This document shows, piece after piece, positions 16,044-25,539 of a DNA stretch of 64,000 nucleotides (its first letter is position 1; each line of letters begins with the position of its first letter). The notes beneath the pieces were generated by a model that worked only from the letters and a program-made list of their open reading frames with translations, was not told the origin of the DNA and ran no database searches. Source of the stretch: JBJXHN01 sp046233135 (lineage in GTDB: Bacteria > Pseudomonadota > Alphaproteobacteria > Rhodospirillales > Rhodospirillaceae); assembly GCA_046233135.1 (NCBI GenBank), contig JBJXHN010000008.1:118144-182143 (forward strand), given 5' to 3'. Position numbers and translations under genes: made by a program.

Positions 16044-17357
16044 TCAGGCCTCTCCGAATACCCGGCGGAAGATGGTGTCCACATGCTTGGTGTGATAGCC
16101 CAGGTCGAACAGGGCGGTCAGGGTGGCGTCATCCAGGCGGCCGGTGACCTCTTCGTCCTGGCGCAGCAGGCTGAGCAGGTCGCCTTCCCCGCCCCAGACT
16201 TTCATGGCGTTGCGCTGGACCAGGCGATAGGCGTCTTCGCGGCTGACGCCGGCCTGGGTCAGGGCCAGCAGCACCCGCTGGCTGAACACCAACCCGCCCA
16301 TCTGGTTCAGGTTCCGCTCCACGTTCTCGGTGTAGATCACCAGCTTGGCGACCACGCCGGTCAGGCGGGCCAGGGCGAAATCCAGGGTCACGGTGGCGTC
16401 GGGGCCGATCATCCGTTCCACCGAGGAATGGGAGATGTCGCGTTCGTGCCACAGGGCGACGTTTTCCATGGCCGGCAGGGCATAGCCGCGCACCATGCGG
16501 GCCAGACCCGTCAGGTTTTCGGTGAGCACCGGATTGCGCTTGTGGGGCATGGCCGAACTGCCCTTCTGGCCCTTGGAGAAGAACTCCTCGGCCTCGCGCA
16601 CTTCGGTGCGCTGCATATGGCGGATTTCTGTGGCCAGGCGTTCGATCGAGCTGGCGATCACCCCTAGCACGGCGAAGAACTGGGCATGGCGGTCGCGGGG
16701 GATCACCTGGGTCGACACCGGCTCGGGCTGCAGGCCCAGCTTGGCGGCCACGTGTTCTTCCACGCGCGGGTCGATGTTGGCAAAGGTGCCAACGGCGCCG
16801 GAGATGGCGCAGGTGGCGATTTCCGCCCGGGCGTCTTCCAGGCGCTTGCGGGCGCGGGCGAATTCGGCATGGAAGCTGGCGAACTTCAGGCCGATGGTCA
16901 CCGGTTCCGCATGGATGCCGTGGCTGCGGCCCATGCAGGCGGTCATCTTGTGTTCCATGGCCCGGGTCTTCAGGGCCGCCAGCAGGTCGTCCAGGTCGGC
17001 CAGCAGCAGATCGGCGGCCTGGGTCAGCTGGACCGCCAGACAGGTGTCGAGCACGTCGGAACTGGTCATGCCCTGGTGGATGAAACGGGCGTTGTCCCCC
17101 ACGTGATCGGCCAGTTCCGTCAGGAAGGCGATAACGTCGTGCTTCACCTCTGCTTCGATGGTGTCGATGCGGGCCACGCGCTCGGCCGTATAGGGCTTGT
17201 CGCCCTTTTCCCAGACGGTGCGGGCGGCTTCGGCGGGGATCACGCCCAGTTCGGCCAGGGCGTCGCAGGCGTGGGCCTCGATCTCGAACCAGATACGGAA
17301 TTTGTTTTCGGGCGACCAGATGGCTGCCATCGCCGGACGGCTGTAGCGGGGAATCAT
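16044..17357 (-). CDS. purB: adenylosuccinate lyase
   Basis: Cleaves SAICAR and adenylosuccinate in purine synthesis. 437 aa from the ATG at 17357, with AGGAG 10 bases upstream. The start MIPRYSRPAMAAIWSPENKF is typical of the alphaproteobacterial type. The fumarase/aspartase superfamily signature GSSAMPHKRNP and the catalytic-His region around TSSDVLDT are present. First gene of an apparent purB-zntB-membrane protein unit, away from the purCSQL run. Confidence 0.98.
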   Translation of the reverse strand: MIPRYSRPAMAAIWSPENKFRIWFEIEAHACDALAELGVIPAEAARTVWEKGDKPYTAERVARIDTIEAEVKHDVIAFLTELADHVGDNARFIHQGMTSSDVLDTCLAVQLTQAADLLLADLDDLLAALKTRAMEHKMTACMGRSHGIHAEPVTIGLKFASFHAEFARARKRLEDARAEIATCAISGAVGTFANIDPRVEEHVAAKLGLQPEPVSTQVIPRDRHAQFFAVLGVIASSIERLATEIRHMQRTEVREAEEFFSKGQKGSSAMPHKRNPVLTENLTGLARMVRGYALPAMENVALWHERDISHSSVERMIGPDATVTLDFALARLTGVVAKLVIYTENVERNLNQMGGLVFSQRVLLALTQAGVSREDAYRLVQRNAMKVWGGEGDLLSLLRQDEEVTGRLDDATLTALFDLGYHTKHVDTIFRRVFGEA

Positions 17358-17449
17358 CGGAAAAAGGCTCCTGAAAGACGGTTTGGCGCCCTTATAGGAC
17401 ATTCCGCCGCCCGGCCAAAGGGATATGGCAGGCTTGCCCCCTCCCGCCT

Positions 17450-19477
17450 TTACGCGCTGGCGGCCGAAATCGGGCCGGTGAAGCGTTCGGCAAAGATATC
17501 GGCCGGCACCGCCTTGCCGATCAGATAGCCCTGGATTTCCTGGCAGCCCTGGGACTCCAGCCAGGCGAACTGGTCGGGCTGCTCCACCCCCTCGGCGACC
17601 ACGGTCAGGCCAAGCTGGCGGGCCAGGCCCAGGATCATGGTGGCGATGGAGGGGTCGTGCGGCACATCCAGAATGAAGGCACGGTCGATCTTCAGGATGT
17701 CCACCGGCAGCTTCTTGAGATAGCTGAGGCTGGAATAGCCGGTGCCGAAGTCGTCGATGGCCACCTTCACCCCCAGCACCCGGATGGATGACAGCAGGCT
17801 GATCTTGCTGTCCACCTCGCCCATCATGGCGCTTTCGGTGATTTCCACCTGGATGCGGCTGGGGTCGTCGGCTTCTGTCCGCAGGATGGTGGCGAAATCT
17901 TCCAGGAAGCGGGGGTTTTCCAGCTGCAAGGTCGACAGGTTGACGGCAATGGAGACGTCCACCCCCTGCCGCGCCCAGCGCGCCTGCTGGCGGCAGGCCT
18001 CGATCAGTACCCAGCGGCCCAGCTCGTGGATCAGTCCGGTTTCCTCGGCCACGGCGATGAACTGACCGGGGTAGATGATCTCGCCGTTGCGCACCCAGCG
18101 CACCAGGGCCTCGCAGCTGTGGACCCGGCCGTCGAGCATGGAGTACTTGGGCTGATAGTGCAGGGCAAAGGCGCGCTCGTCCAGGGCGCTGCGCAGGCTG
18201 GCTTCGGTCTTCAGGCGAACCAGGGCGCGATGGGTCATCTCTTCGCTGAAGAACCGCCACTGGCCCGGGCCAGTGGCCTTGGCGGCATACATGGCGGTGT
18301 CGGCGTGACGCAGCAGGGTTTCGCCGTCCAGGCCGTCATCGGGCGAGCAGGCGATGCCGACCGAGGTGGACAGGTGGATGCGCGTGCCGGCCACGTCCAT
18401 GGGCCGGTTCAGCGCGGCCACCAGGCGGGCGGCAAGGCGGGCCAGGGCTTCGTGGTCTTCGGGGTTTTCGACCACCACGACGAATTCGTCGCCCCCCAGC
18501 CGGCCCACGGCTCCGGCCCCGTTCAGCACGGCCTGCAAGCGCCGTCCGACCACCCGCAAGGCGCTGTCGCCGGCATCGTGGCCCATGCTGTCGTTGATAT
18601 GCTTGAAGCGGTCGAGATCGAGGAACATTACCGCGCAGCGCCCGTGGCTTTCCTGGTGGCGGGCGATGGCGTGATGGACGTATTCCAGGATCAGGGTGCG
18701 GTTGGGCAGGTTGGTCAGGGTGTCGCGGGTGGCCAGGCGGCGCAGTTCCGTCTGCACCCCTTCCAGCCGGCCGAGCATGCGGTTGATGTGGCGCACCAGG
18801 GTGCCAACCTCGTTGGCCCGGTGGAAGTGGGGCACGGTCAGCTCGCCGGCATGCAGGGCCTCCGGGTCCAGGCGCTCCACCGCCCGGGCGATGGACAGCA
18901 CGGGCGTGGAAATCAGCCAGTGAAAGCCCAGTGACAGCACCAGCGCCAGGCATCCCACCACCGCAGTCAGCAGCAGCGCCTGGTCCGACAGCTCGCCGAC
19001 GATTCGCGCCGCCACGCGGTTGACGTCGTGGTTCACCACCACCGCACCCACCGGCACGGGCATGTCGGGACCGCTGCCGCCGGCCTTGAAGACCTCCACC
19101 ACCTGCACCCGGTTGGCATCCAGCACCTGGGTCAGCCCCCGGGCCACCAGCCCCACCGTTGCCTGCATCGTGGCGGGCGGCTGAATGGCGCTGGCGATGA
19201 CCTGATCGTTGTCGTCCAGCACGTAGAGGCTGCGCACGGCATTGGTGGACAGCACGTCATCCAGGATCGTTTGCGCCGCGACGGTGTCGTAATTCCAAAG
19301 GGCATTGGCGAGGCTGAGATTCAACGACAGCGCTAGCCGTTCGTGGCCCGCGCGCATTTCGTCCCGGTACTGCTGGCCCAGATAGACCAATTCGGCGGCC
19401 AGGACAGCCAGGGAAACCAGAACGGCAATGGCGACCACCAGAAGGGCCTGCTGCACGGCCAGGCGTGTACGGATCAT
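17450..19477 (-). CDS. membrane GGDEF-EAL cyclic-di-GMP enzyme
   Basis: 675-aa bifunctional-type c-di-GMP protein. Membrane helices at about residues 8-32 and 166-188 flank a periplasmic sensing region, followed by a HAMP-like linker, a GGDEF domain (intact GGDEF at about residue 330 in RLGGDEFVVVV) and an EAL domain (CEALVRW near residue 455, DDFGTGYSSL and EGVEQ later). Both catalytic signatures look intact, so net cyclase or phosphodiesterase activity cannot be told. It is monocistronic. Confidence 0.95.
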   Translation of the reverse strand: MIRTRLAVQQALLVVAIAVLVSLAVLAAELVYLGQQYRDEMRAGHERLALSLNLSLANALWNYDTVAAQTILDDVLSTNAVRSLYVLDDNDQVIASAIQPPATMQATVGLVARGLTQVLDANRVQVVEVFKAGGSGPDMPVPVGAVVVNHDVNRVAARIVGELSDQALLLTAVVGCLALVLSLGFHWLISTPVLSIARAVERLDPEALHAGELTVPHFHRANEVGTLVRHINRMLGRLEGVQTELRRLATRDTLTNLPNRTLILEYVHHAIARHQESHGRCAVMFLDLDRFKHINDSMGHDAGDSALRVVGRRLQAVLNGAGAVGRLGGDEFVVVVENPEDHEALARLAARLVAALNRPMDVAGTRIHLSTSVGIACSPDDGLDGETLLRHADTAMYAAKATGPGQWRFFSEEMTHRALVRLKTEASLRSALDERAFALHYQPKYSMLDGRVHSCEALVRWVRNGEIIYPGQFIAVAEETGLIHELGRWVLIEACRQQARWARQGVDVSIAVNLSTLQLENPRFLEDFATILRTEADDPSRIQVEITESAMMGEVDSKISLLSSIRVLGVKVAIDDFGTGYSSLSYLKKLPVDILKIDRAFILDVPHDPSIATMILGLARQLGLTVVAEGVEQPDQFAWLESQGCQEIQGYLIGKAVPADIFAERFTGPISAASA

Positions 19478-19718
19478 CGGCTCTCGCTCACATCACGCCG
19501 CACGCTGTCCGCCCGCCGGAAGATCGGCCGGGGGATGGCGTGCGCGAAACCGGCTGTTATCCGAGACGGGACGCCGGTGGGGGCATTGTGAGTGGCGGAA
19601 GTGGGAGCGGTCCAATGACAGGAATCGGACAGTTGTGCGACAGGGTTGAGCTCAGGGCGCCGTAAGGGCCGAGGGACGGCAGGGCGATCCCGGCAGAAGC
19701 ACAGAGGCCTCACCGCCT

Positions 19719-19738
19719 GCCCGGTACTTTGACCGGGC
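19719..19738 (-). terminator. hairpin after the MarR gene
   Basis: A 7-bp stem GCCCGGT/ACCGGGC with a 6-base loop, 39 bases past the MarR-gene stop. No T tract, so only a possible terminator. Confidence 0.35.
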
Positions 19739-19776
19739 GGCAGGTAAGGCATTCCTTAGATGGACGAGTCGGACGG

Positions 19777-20232
19777 TCAGGCGCGTCCGAACCGGATATA
19801 ATCTGTCCAGATCCGTTCCAATTTCTGGAGAGATTCGTTGGCAGACCCCAACGTTTCTCCGGAGAGTCCGCTGGTTTCCAGGGTACCGGCGACGGATTCC
19901 TGCATGCTCTTGACCGCTTCGCAGAGCGCCAGACCCTTTTCGGTCAGTTGCAATCGAATCGCCCGTCGGTCATGGGCGCTGCGTTCCTGGGTGATGTAGG
20001 CGTTTTCGGTCAGCTTCTTGATGTTATATGAAACGTTGGAGCCGTGATAATAACCGCGATCCTTGAGGTCGCGAATCACCACGTCTTCCGTTCCGATATT
20101 GTGGAGAAGAAGAGCCTGGACAGCGTTTATATCCTCGATATTGAGCCGCCGCAGCTCTGTGCGGATCACGTCAAGGAAGTGTCGGTGCAAGCGCTCGATG
20201 AGCTGCACCATTTCATGGTATTCCTCGCTCAC
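19777..20232 (-). CDS. MarR-family winged-helix regulator
   Basis: 151 aa from the GTG at 20232, which has GGAGGAG 12 bases upstream; an upstream in-frame GTG at 20313 lacks a ribosome site. Winged-helix core: VIRDLKDRGYYHGSNVSYNIKKL is the recognition region and SAHDRRAIRLQLTEKGLALC is the wing. The opening EEYHEMVQLIERLHRHFLDVIRTEL resembles the LdtR-like subgroup of alphaproteobacterial MarR proteins. The target is unknown; it is monocistronic. Confidence 0.9.
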   Translation of the reverse strand: MSEEYHEMVQLIERLHRHFLDVIRTELRRLNIEDINAVQALLLHNIGTEDVVIRDLKDRGYYHGSNVSYNIKKLTENAYITQERSAHDRRAIRLQLTEKGLALCEAVKSMQESVAGTLETSGLSGETLGSANESLQKLERIWTDYIRFGRA

Positions 20233-20447
20233 GGTGTAAGCACTCTCCTCCGCGCCGGAACCGGAACGGTTCCGAAAATAAGTGGATCTCCCCGCCTTCT
20301 GGCAGGGCTCCACTTAGGTTTTGCGGTTTTATGCGCGGAAATCAAGGAATTTCAGTGGTAAATGGATATTTCCATTCGCGCGGCGGCGAGTGGCGGCCCG
20401 ACCAAGGATGACCCGGACCAGACAAATCCCTGAAAAGGTTTAGTCCC

Positions 20448-21170
20448 TCAAAGCCCGGTCAATGGTTGCAGGAGACGGCCGATCATTCCCCTGTAGCGCA
20501 ATGGTCCTTCGGTGACGATCAGACAGATGCATTCCGTCTCTTCGACCACCGGGTTATGCACCGTTGACTCTTCCACTTCCGCCACATCCCCGACGGTAAA
20601 GCATCCGACCGCATCGGAAAAGGATCCGCGCAACACAAGCGTGTATTCTCTTCCGCTGTGTCCGTGTTTGGGCAAGGACTTGTGGGGTGCTACCTTAAAT
20701 AGACGAGCGTTGCCGCCGGCCCCAGTTCTGGGCAACACGGGAATTTGCTTGATTCCCGGCGCTAGGGTCCGCCAGGGCAGGCCGCTATCCGCCGTTCCGG
20801 TCATCGGCAGGGCGGCTTTCAAAGGGCTGGGCAGCAAAAGCGCAGCCCTCTCTGTTTCAGCCGGGGCGGAAAATGGGGGTGGAGGCGGCGGTGTTGCCTG
20901 TGCCGGGGCGGCTGTGGGGGCTTCCGGCGTCGAGTCGCCTAGCCGGGTCAATACCGAGTCGAGGGCGCCGACGGTCAGGGGATCGGGAGGCATCGTTTCC
21001 AGCAGGCTGCCGCCGGCCGACTCGAAGGTGGCGACGGCGTTGCGGCAGGCCGGGCAGTAGGTCAGGTGACAGGCCACCAGCAGGGCTGTTCCCTCTGTGG
21101 CGGACCCGGCGGCATAGGCGGCCAGGGTAGCATCGCTCGGATGATGATGGATGGCCGGGTGTGCTGTCAA
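20448..21170 (-). CDS. chrR: ChrR-family zinc anti-sigma factor
   Basis: Anti-sigma factor that holds RpoE inactive until singlet oxygen or a related stress. 240 aa. The N-terminal zinc anti-sigma domain shows the ligand set His8-10 and H35-x3-C39-x2-C42, as in Rhodobacter ChrR. A Pro-rich linker (about residues 85-100) leads to a C-terminal cupin domain with KHGHSGREYTLVL metal ligands. The start overlaps the rpoE stop by 4 bases. The name is given from domain order and context. Confidence 0.93.
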   Translation of the reverse strand: MTAHPAIHHHPSDATLAAYAAGSATEGTALLVACHLTYCPACRNAVATFESAGGSLLETMPPDPLTVGALDSVLTRLGDSTPEAPTAAPAQATPPPPPPFSAPAETERAALLLPSPLKAALPMTGTADSGLPWRTLAPGIKQIPVLPRTGAGGNARLFKVAPHKSLPKHGHSGREYTLVLRGSFSDAVGCFTVGDVAEVEESTVHNPVVEETECICLIVTEGPLRYRGMIGRLLQPLTGL

Positions 21171-21751
21171 AGAAGGTCTCCCACTTCCCCGCGGACTTTA
21201 CTGAAGGCGAGCCGCAGGCGCGATTTTACGGTGCCCAGGGGAATGCTCAATCGCTCGGCGATCTCGCTGTGGGACAGGTCCTCGAAGAAGGACAGGCGAA
21301 CCACATCCGCCTGGTCCGGGGGCAGGCACCGCAGGGCGTCGGCCACCTTGGAATCCCGCTGGCCGGCTTCCAGGGCGGCATCGGCGCCGGGGTGCGGATC
21401 GGCGACCAGCAGTGGATCCTGGGGGTCCACTTCGGGCCGGCGTTCCTTGCGTAGCAGGTCGATGCGCAGGTTGCGGGCGATGGTGAAGATCCAGGTGCTG
21501 GCCCCCGCCCGGGCGGGGTCGTAAAGCGCCGCCTTGCGCCAAACCTGCAACAGGGCTTCCTGGGCCACCTCCTCGGCCGTGGCCTCATCGGCGCCCTGGC
21601 GCCGCAGGTAGGCCTTGATGCGGGGCGCAAAGTGGCGGAACAGGTGGGCGAAGGCCCCCTTGTCCCCGGATCGGGCGATGCTGGTGATCAGGCCGCCGAA
21701 ATCCGGCGTGCCTGGGGGCAGCCCCTCCAGCACGGTGCTTGCTGCCGTCAT
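21167..21751 (-). CDS. rpoE: ECF sigma factor RpoE (ChrR-partnered, ECF11 type)
   Basis: 194-aa ECF sigma factor. The ATG at 21751 follows GGGAGG by 6 bases; the frame is open further upstream but without support. Region 2 is seen in AFAHLFRHFAPRIKAYLRRQG through AEEVAQEALLQVW and TWIFTIARNLRIDLLR, and region 4 in LPPDQADVVRLSFFEDLSHSEIA with PLGTVKSRLRLA. Coupled to chrR. Its own promoter carries TGATCC-N18-TAAGG, matching the Rhodobacter RpoE consensus, so it is probably autoregulated. Confidence 0.94.
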   Translation of the reverse strand: MTAASTVLEGLPPGTPDFGGLITSIARSGDKGAFAHLFRHFAPRIKAYLRRQGADEATAEEVAQEALLQVWRKAALYDPARAGASTWIFTIARNLRIDLLRKERRPEVDPQDPLLVADPHPGADAALEAGQRDSKVADALRCLPPDQADVVRLSFFEDLSHSEIAERLSIPLGTVKSRLRLAFSKVRGEVGDLL

Positions 21752-21850
21752 AGGCGCCTCCCGCCGTCCGGTTCCGGAGTACGGCGGTTGGAGTGGTCCG
21801 GTGGTAACGCCGGACGCGAAATCGATGCGCGATAAGGCATTCATGGCCTC

Positions 21851-21879
21851 CCTTACGCGGACGCGCTTCCCCCGGATCA
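21851..21879 (-). promoter_or_regulatory. RpoE-type promoter of rpoE-chrR
   Basis: On the minus strand TGATCC (21879-21874), an 18-base spacer, then TAAGG (21855-21851). The Rhodobacter RpoE/ECF11 consensus, as I recall it, is TGATCC-N18-TAAGA. It lies about 100 bases upstream of the rpoE start. Confidence 0.75.
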
Positions 21880-21960
21880 CATGGGGATGCGAAATGGATG
21901 CGACAGGGGGAGGGGAAAACGAACACAGGGCCGCGCGGTGTGGCCGGCGTGTCTCGGGCG

Positions 21961-21990
21961 TGATCCAAAATGCACACCGCATCCGTAGGA
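21961..21990 (+). promoter_or_regulatory. RpoE-type promoter of the oxidoreductase operon
   Basis: TGATCC at 21961-21966, a 19-base spacer, then TAGGA at 21986-21990, 41 bases before the ATG of the divergent oxidoreductase gene. The spacer is one base longer than the classical 18. Confidence 0.6.
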
Positions 21991-22030
21991 TGGGAATTAC
22001 GCCAACGTCTCGCGGAACGGAGAGCCGATC

Positions 22031-23419
22031 ATGTCCCCTGCAGACCCCATGGACCCCAACGGTCTGGACATCGCTGTCATCGGCAGCGGAATCGCCGGAA
22101 TGGCGGCGGCCTGGCTGCTGTGCGGGCGTCATCGGCTGACGGTTCTGGAAGCCGACGACCGCCCCGGAGGGCATACCCATACGGTCGAAGCGATGCTGCC
22201 CGACGGCCGCCGTCAGCCGGTGGATACGGGGTTCATCGTCTACAATACCGTGAACTACCCGAACCTGGTGGCGCTGTTCGATCACGTAAATGTGAAGACG
22301 GAAGCCAGCGCCATGTCCTTTGCCGTATCGGTGGATGGCGGCGCCCTGGAGTATTCCGGCAGCGGGCTCGGCGGCCTGCTCGCCCAGCCGGCCAATGCCC
22401 TGCGGCCGCGCTTCTGGTGGATGATGGGCGATCTGGTGCGCTTCTACCGCGAAGCGCCCGGCTACCTGGCCGATCCGGCCTGCGAGGAAGAGCCGTTGGG
22501 GGCCTTCCTCGCCGCCCGGGGCTATGGGACGGCCTTTCTGGAAGATCACCTGATGCCGATGGGGGCTGCCATCTGGTCGTCATCCCTGCGCGATATGAGG
22601 GCCTTTCCCGCCGCCGCCTTCATCCGTTTTTTCGACAGCCACGCCCTGCTGCGGCTGTCCGGTCGGCCCGTCTGGCGCACAGTCTCCGGCGGGTCGCGGG
22701 AGTATCTGCGGCGCCTGACCGCGCCCTTCGCCGACCGCATGGAGGTGGGGGTGGGCGCCCGGCGGATCACCCGAAGCCCCGCCGGCCCGGTGGTCGAGGA
22801 CACCCGGGGGCAGCGGCGGCGGTTCGATGCGGTGGTGCTGGCCACCCATGCCGATCAGGCCCTGGCGTTGCTGGATGATCCGGACCCGGACCAGCGGCGG
22901 CTTCTCGGCGCTTTCCGCTATCAGGCCAACGAGGCTTGGCTGCACCGGGATCCGTCACTGATGCCCCGCCGCCGCCGGGCCTGGGCGGCCTGGAACTATC
23001 TGCTGGAGCGGGAGGGACCAGACGACGGCGCGGCCAGCGTCACCTATTGGATGAATCGTCTGCAAAACATTGATTCCGCCTTTCCCCTGTTCGTGACTCT
23101 GAACCCGCCACGGCCCCCCGCACCATCGGCGATCCTGCGGCAGATCACCTATGATCACCCGGTGTTCGATGCCGGGGCGGTGGCGGCGCAAAAGGACCTG
23201 TGGCGCGTGCAGGGACGGGGCGGTGTGTGGCTGTGCGGCAGTTATTTCGGCCATGGCTTCCATGAAGACGCCCTGCAATCAGGCCTGCTGGCCGCCGAAC
23301 GGCTGGGCGGGGTCCGTCGTCCCTGGACGGTGCCGCGCGAGAACGGCCGCCTCGCCCCCTGGCCGGCGGAGGTGCGCCATCAGCCGCTGGACGGCGGTAT
23401 CGGAGAGGCGGCGGAATGA
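22031..23419 (+). CDS. FAD-dependent amine-oxidase-like oxidoreductase
   Basis: 462-aa flavoprotein of the NAD/FAD-binding, amine-oxidase-like group (COG2907 type). The Rossmann dinucleotide motif VIGSGIAGMAAAW is at about residues 16-28, and the ADDRPGGHTHTVE segment typical of this group follows. A role in modifying unsaturated or methylated fatty acids is inferred from its partners. First gene of an RpoE-type operon; the following DUF1365 gene overlaps it by 4 bases. Ribosome site CGGAGAG upstream. Confidence 0.9.
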   Translation: MSPADPMDPNGLDIAVIGSGIAGMAAAWLLCGRHRLTVLEADDRPGGHTHTVEAMLPDGRRQPVDTGFIVYNTVNYPNLVALFDHVNVKTEASAMSFAVSVDGGALEYSGSGLGGLLAQPANALRPRFWWMMGDLVRFYREAPGYLADPACEEEPLGAFLAARGYGTAFLEDHLMPMGAAIWSSSLRDMRAFPAAAFIRFFDSHALLRLSGRPVWRTVSGGSREYLRRLTAPFADRMEVGVGARRITRSPAGPVVEDTRGQRRRFDAVVLATHADQALALLDDPDPDQRRLLGAFRYQANEAWLHRDPSLMPRRRRAWAAWNYLLEREGPDDGAASVTYWMNRLQNIDSAFPLFVTLNPPRPPAPSAILRQITYDHPVFDAGAVAAQKDLWRVQGRGGVWLCGSYFGHGFHEDALQSGLLAAERLGGVRRPWTVPRENGRLAPWPAEVRHQPLDGGIGEAAE

Positions 23420-24234
23420 CGACCGTTCCCGCCGCGCCTTCCATCCCCGCCGGGGGAGCCCTGTACCGGGGCCATGTGATGCACCGGCGGCTGCGGCCGC
23501 GCCGGCACCGGCTGGCCTATCGGGTCTTTGCCCTGCTGCTGGATCTGGATGCCTTGCCGGCGCTGGACCGCCGGCTGCGGCTGTTCGGCCATAACCGCTT
23601 CGCCCTGTTTTCCTTCCATGACCGGGACCACGGGCCGGGAGAGGATCGCGCCTTGCGCCCGTGGATCGAGGCGCAGCTGTCCCGGGCCGGCATCGACCTG
23701 GAGGGCGGGACTGTGCGGCTGCTGTGCTATCCCCGGATCCTGGGCTACCAGTTCAACCCGCTGACGGTCTGGTACTGCCACCATGCGGACGGCTCTTTGC
23801 GGGCGATCCTGCACGAGGTGCACAACACCTTCGGCCAGCGGCACAGCTATCTGATTCCGGTCAGCGATCCGGCCGCGCCGGTGCTGCGGCAAAGTTGTGC
23901 CAAGGGCTTCTACGTCTCGCCGTTCATGACCATGGACGCGCGCTACCACTTCCGTCTGGTGCCGCCGGGCGAACGCATTGCCGTCACCATCCGCCAGGAA
24001 GACGCGGACGGGCCGATCCTGCATGCGGGCTTCGCCGGGACCCATGCGCCGCTGACCGACCGCAGCCTGGCCGCTGCCTTTTTCCGCTATCCGCTGATGA
24101 CGGTGAAGATCATCGCCGCCATCCACTGGGAAGCCCTGCTGCTGTGGCGCAAGGGCCTGCGCCTGGTACGCCGCCCGCCGCCGCCCGGGACACCGGTGTC
24201 GATCGAGCCTCCCGGACCGGTGGTCGGGAAATGA
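23416..24234 (+). CDS. DUF1365 family protein
   Basis: 272-aa protein of the DUF1365 family, regularly found with cyclopropane-fatty-acid-synthase-like methyltransferases. Family marks include ALYRGHVMHRRLRPRRHRLAYRVF at the start (residues 15-38), the LCYPRILGYQFNPLTVWYC core (about residues 99-117), and EVHNTFGQRHSYL. ATGA overlap with the oxidoreductase gene. Function is unproven; the context suggests lipid acyl-chain modification. Confidence 0.9.
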   Translation: MTTVPAAPSIPAGGALYRGHVMHRRLRPRRHRLAYRVFALLLDLDALPALDRRLRLFGHNRFALFSFHDRDHGPGEDRALRPWIEAQLSRAGIDLEGGTVRLLCYPRILGYQFNPLTVWYCHHADGSLRAILHEVHNTFGQRHSYLIPVSDPAAPVLRQSCAKGFYVSPFMTMDARYHFRLVPPGERIAVTIRQEDADGPILHAGFAGTHAPLTDRSLAAAFFRYPLMTVKIIAAIHWEALLLWRKGLRLVRRPPPPGTPVSIEPPGPVVGK

Positions 24235-24253
24235 GTCTGATGGAGAGACATCC

Positions 24254-25522
24254 ATGATCAAAAAGAAGACCCTGTCCCCCTCGTTGCTCGGCCTGGCGCT
24301 GGAAAGCATGGTGCCCGGCCGTCGCTCGGATGGTCCGTGGGTGATGGCTCTGTGCCGGCTGGCCGGCCATCTGTCGGTGGGGCGGCTGACCCTGGTGCTC
24401 CCCGATGGCAGCCAGCGGTTCTACCGGGGACGGGAGAGTGCCGAAGGTCCCCACGGCGTGCTGCGGCTGGTCAGCCCGAAGGCGGCGCGGGTGCTGTTCC
24501 TGGGGGGCGACGTGGGCTTTGCCGAAGCCTATGCGGACGGCCTGTGGGACAGCCCGGACCTGACCACCCTGATCCGGCTGGCGGCCATGAACGACCGGGT
24601 GGTGGACCTGTCCGCCCTCGGTCTTGCCCATCTGCGGCTGGCCAAGCGGCTGCGTCATCTGCGCCGGGCCAATACCAGGACGGGATCGCGGCGCAATATC
24701 GCCTATCACTATGACCTGGGGAATGCCTTCTACGAACGCTGGCTGGACCCGGGGATGACCTATTCGTCCGCCCTGTTCCCGCAAGATGCATCGTCCTTGT
24801 CCCTGCCAGCGGCCCAGGACGCGAAGTACCACGCCATGGCCGGGCTGCTGAACCTGCGGCCGGGGATGCGGGTGCTGGAGATCGGCTGCGGCTGGGGCGG
24901 GTTCGCCGAAGTGGCGGCACGGGAGTACGGGGCAGAGGTGGTCGGTGTCACCCTGTCGCAGGAACAGTTGCGCTATGCCCGCGACCGCATGGACCGGCAG
25001 GGACTGACCGGCCGGGTGTCCCTTCACCTGTGCGACTATCGCGACGTGGAAGGCACCTTCGATGGGATCGCCTCCATCGAGATGTTCGAGGCGGTGGGCG
25101 AGGAGCACTGGCCGGTATTTTTCGATGTGGTGAGGCGGCGTCTGGCGCCCGGAGGCCGGGCAGCCCTGCAGGTGATCACCATCGCCGAGGACCGCTTCGA
25201 GCGCTATCGTAACCGCGCCGATTTCATCCAGACCCACATCTTCCCCGGCGGCATGCTGCCTTCGCCGCCGGCTCTGCTGCGCGCCATCGCCGAAGGGGGG
25301 TTGGAGGGGGCGGAGCAGCAGCGCTTTGGTCTGTCCTACGCCCGCACCCTGGCCCAATGGCAGCGCGCGTTCCAGCACGCCTGGCCGGAGATCGCCCGGG
25401 ATACCGGCTTCGATGACCGTTTCAAGCGCATGTGGGAATACTATCTGGCCTACTGCGAGGCCGGCTTTACCCAGGGCACCATCGATGTGGGTTTCTATAC
25501 GGCCGACAAGCCGGCCGGGTGA
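24254..25522 (+). CDS. cyclopropane-fatty-acid synthase-like methyltransferase
   Basis: 422-aa SAM-dependent methyltransferase of the CFA synthase family, acting on double bonds of membrane phospholipid acyl chains. SAM motif I is LEIGCGWGGFAEVAA (about residue 212), preceded by NIAYHYDLGNAFYERWLD and followed by FIQTHIFPGGMLPS and the C-terminal WEYYLAYCEAGF, all family hallmarks. In Rhodobacter the RpoE-controlled relative makes the methylated precursor of furan fatty acids (UfaM); the shared neighbourhood makes that an alternative to cyclopropanation. Third gene of the operon. Confidence 0.92.
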   Translation: MIKKKTLSPSLLGLALESMVPGRRSDGPWVMALCRLAGHLSVGRLTLVLPDGSQRFYRGRESAEGPHGVLRLVSPKAARVLFLGGDVGFAEAYADGLWDSPDLTTLIRLAAMNDRVVDLSALGLAHLRLAKRLRHLRRANTRTGSRRNIAYHYDLGNAFYERWLDPGMTYSSALFPQDASSLSLPAAQDAKYHAMAGLLNLRPGMRVLEIGCGWGGFAEVAAREYGAEVVGVTLSQEQLRYARDRMDRQGLTGRVSLHLCDYRDVEGTFDGIASIEMFEAVGEEHWPVFFDVVRRRLAPGGRAALQVITIAEDRFERYRNRADFIQTHIFPGGMLPSPPALLRAIAEGGLEGAEQQRFGLSYARTLAQWQRAFQHAWPEIARDTGFDDRFKRMWEYYLAYCEAGFTQGTIDVGFYTADKPAG

Positions 25523-25539
25523 CACCAAGGGGAGCAGCA

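Noticed and set aside
17358..18260. N-terminal extension of the purB frame by 300 residues
   Set aside because: The extension lies inside the GGDEF/EAL gene in another frame; the ATG at 17357 has a good ribosome site and gives the standard PurB length.
21752..22549. N-terminal extension of the rpoE frame to 460 residues
   Set aside because: It runs antisense to the oxidoreductase gene and through a divergent promoter region; the start at 21751 has a strong ribosome site.
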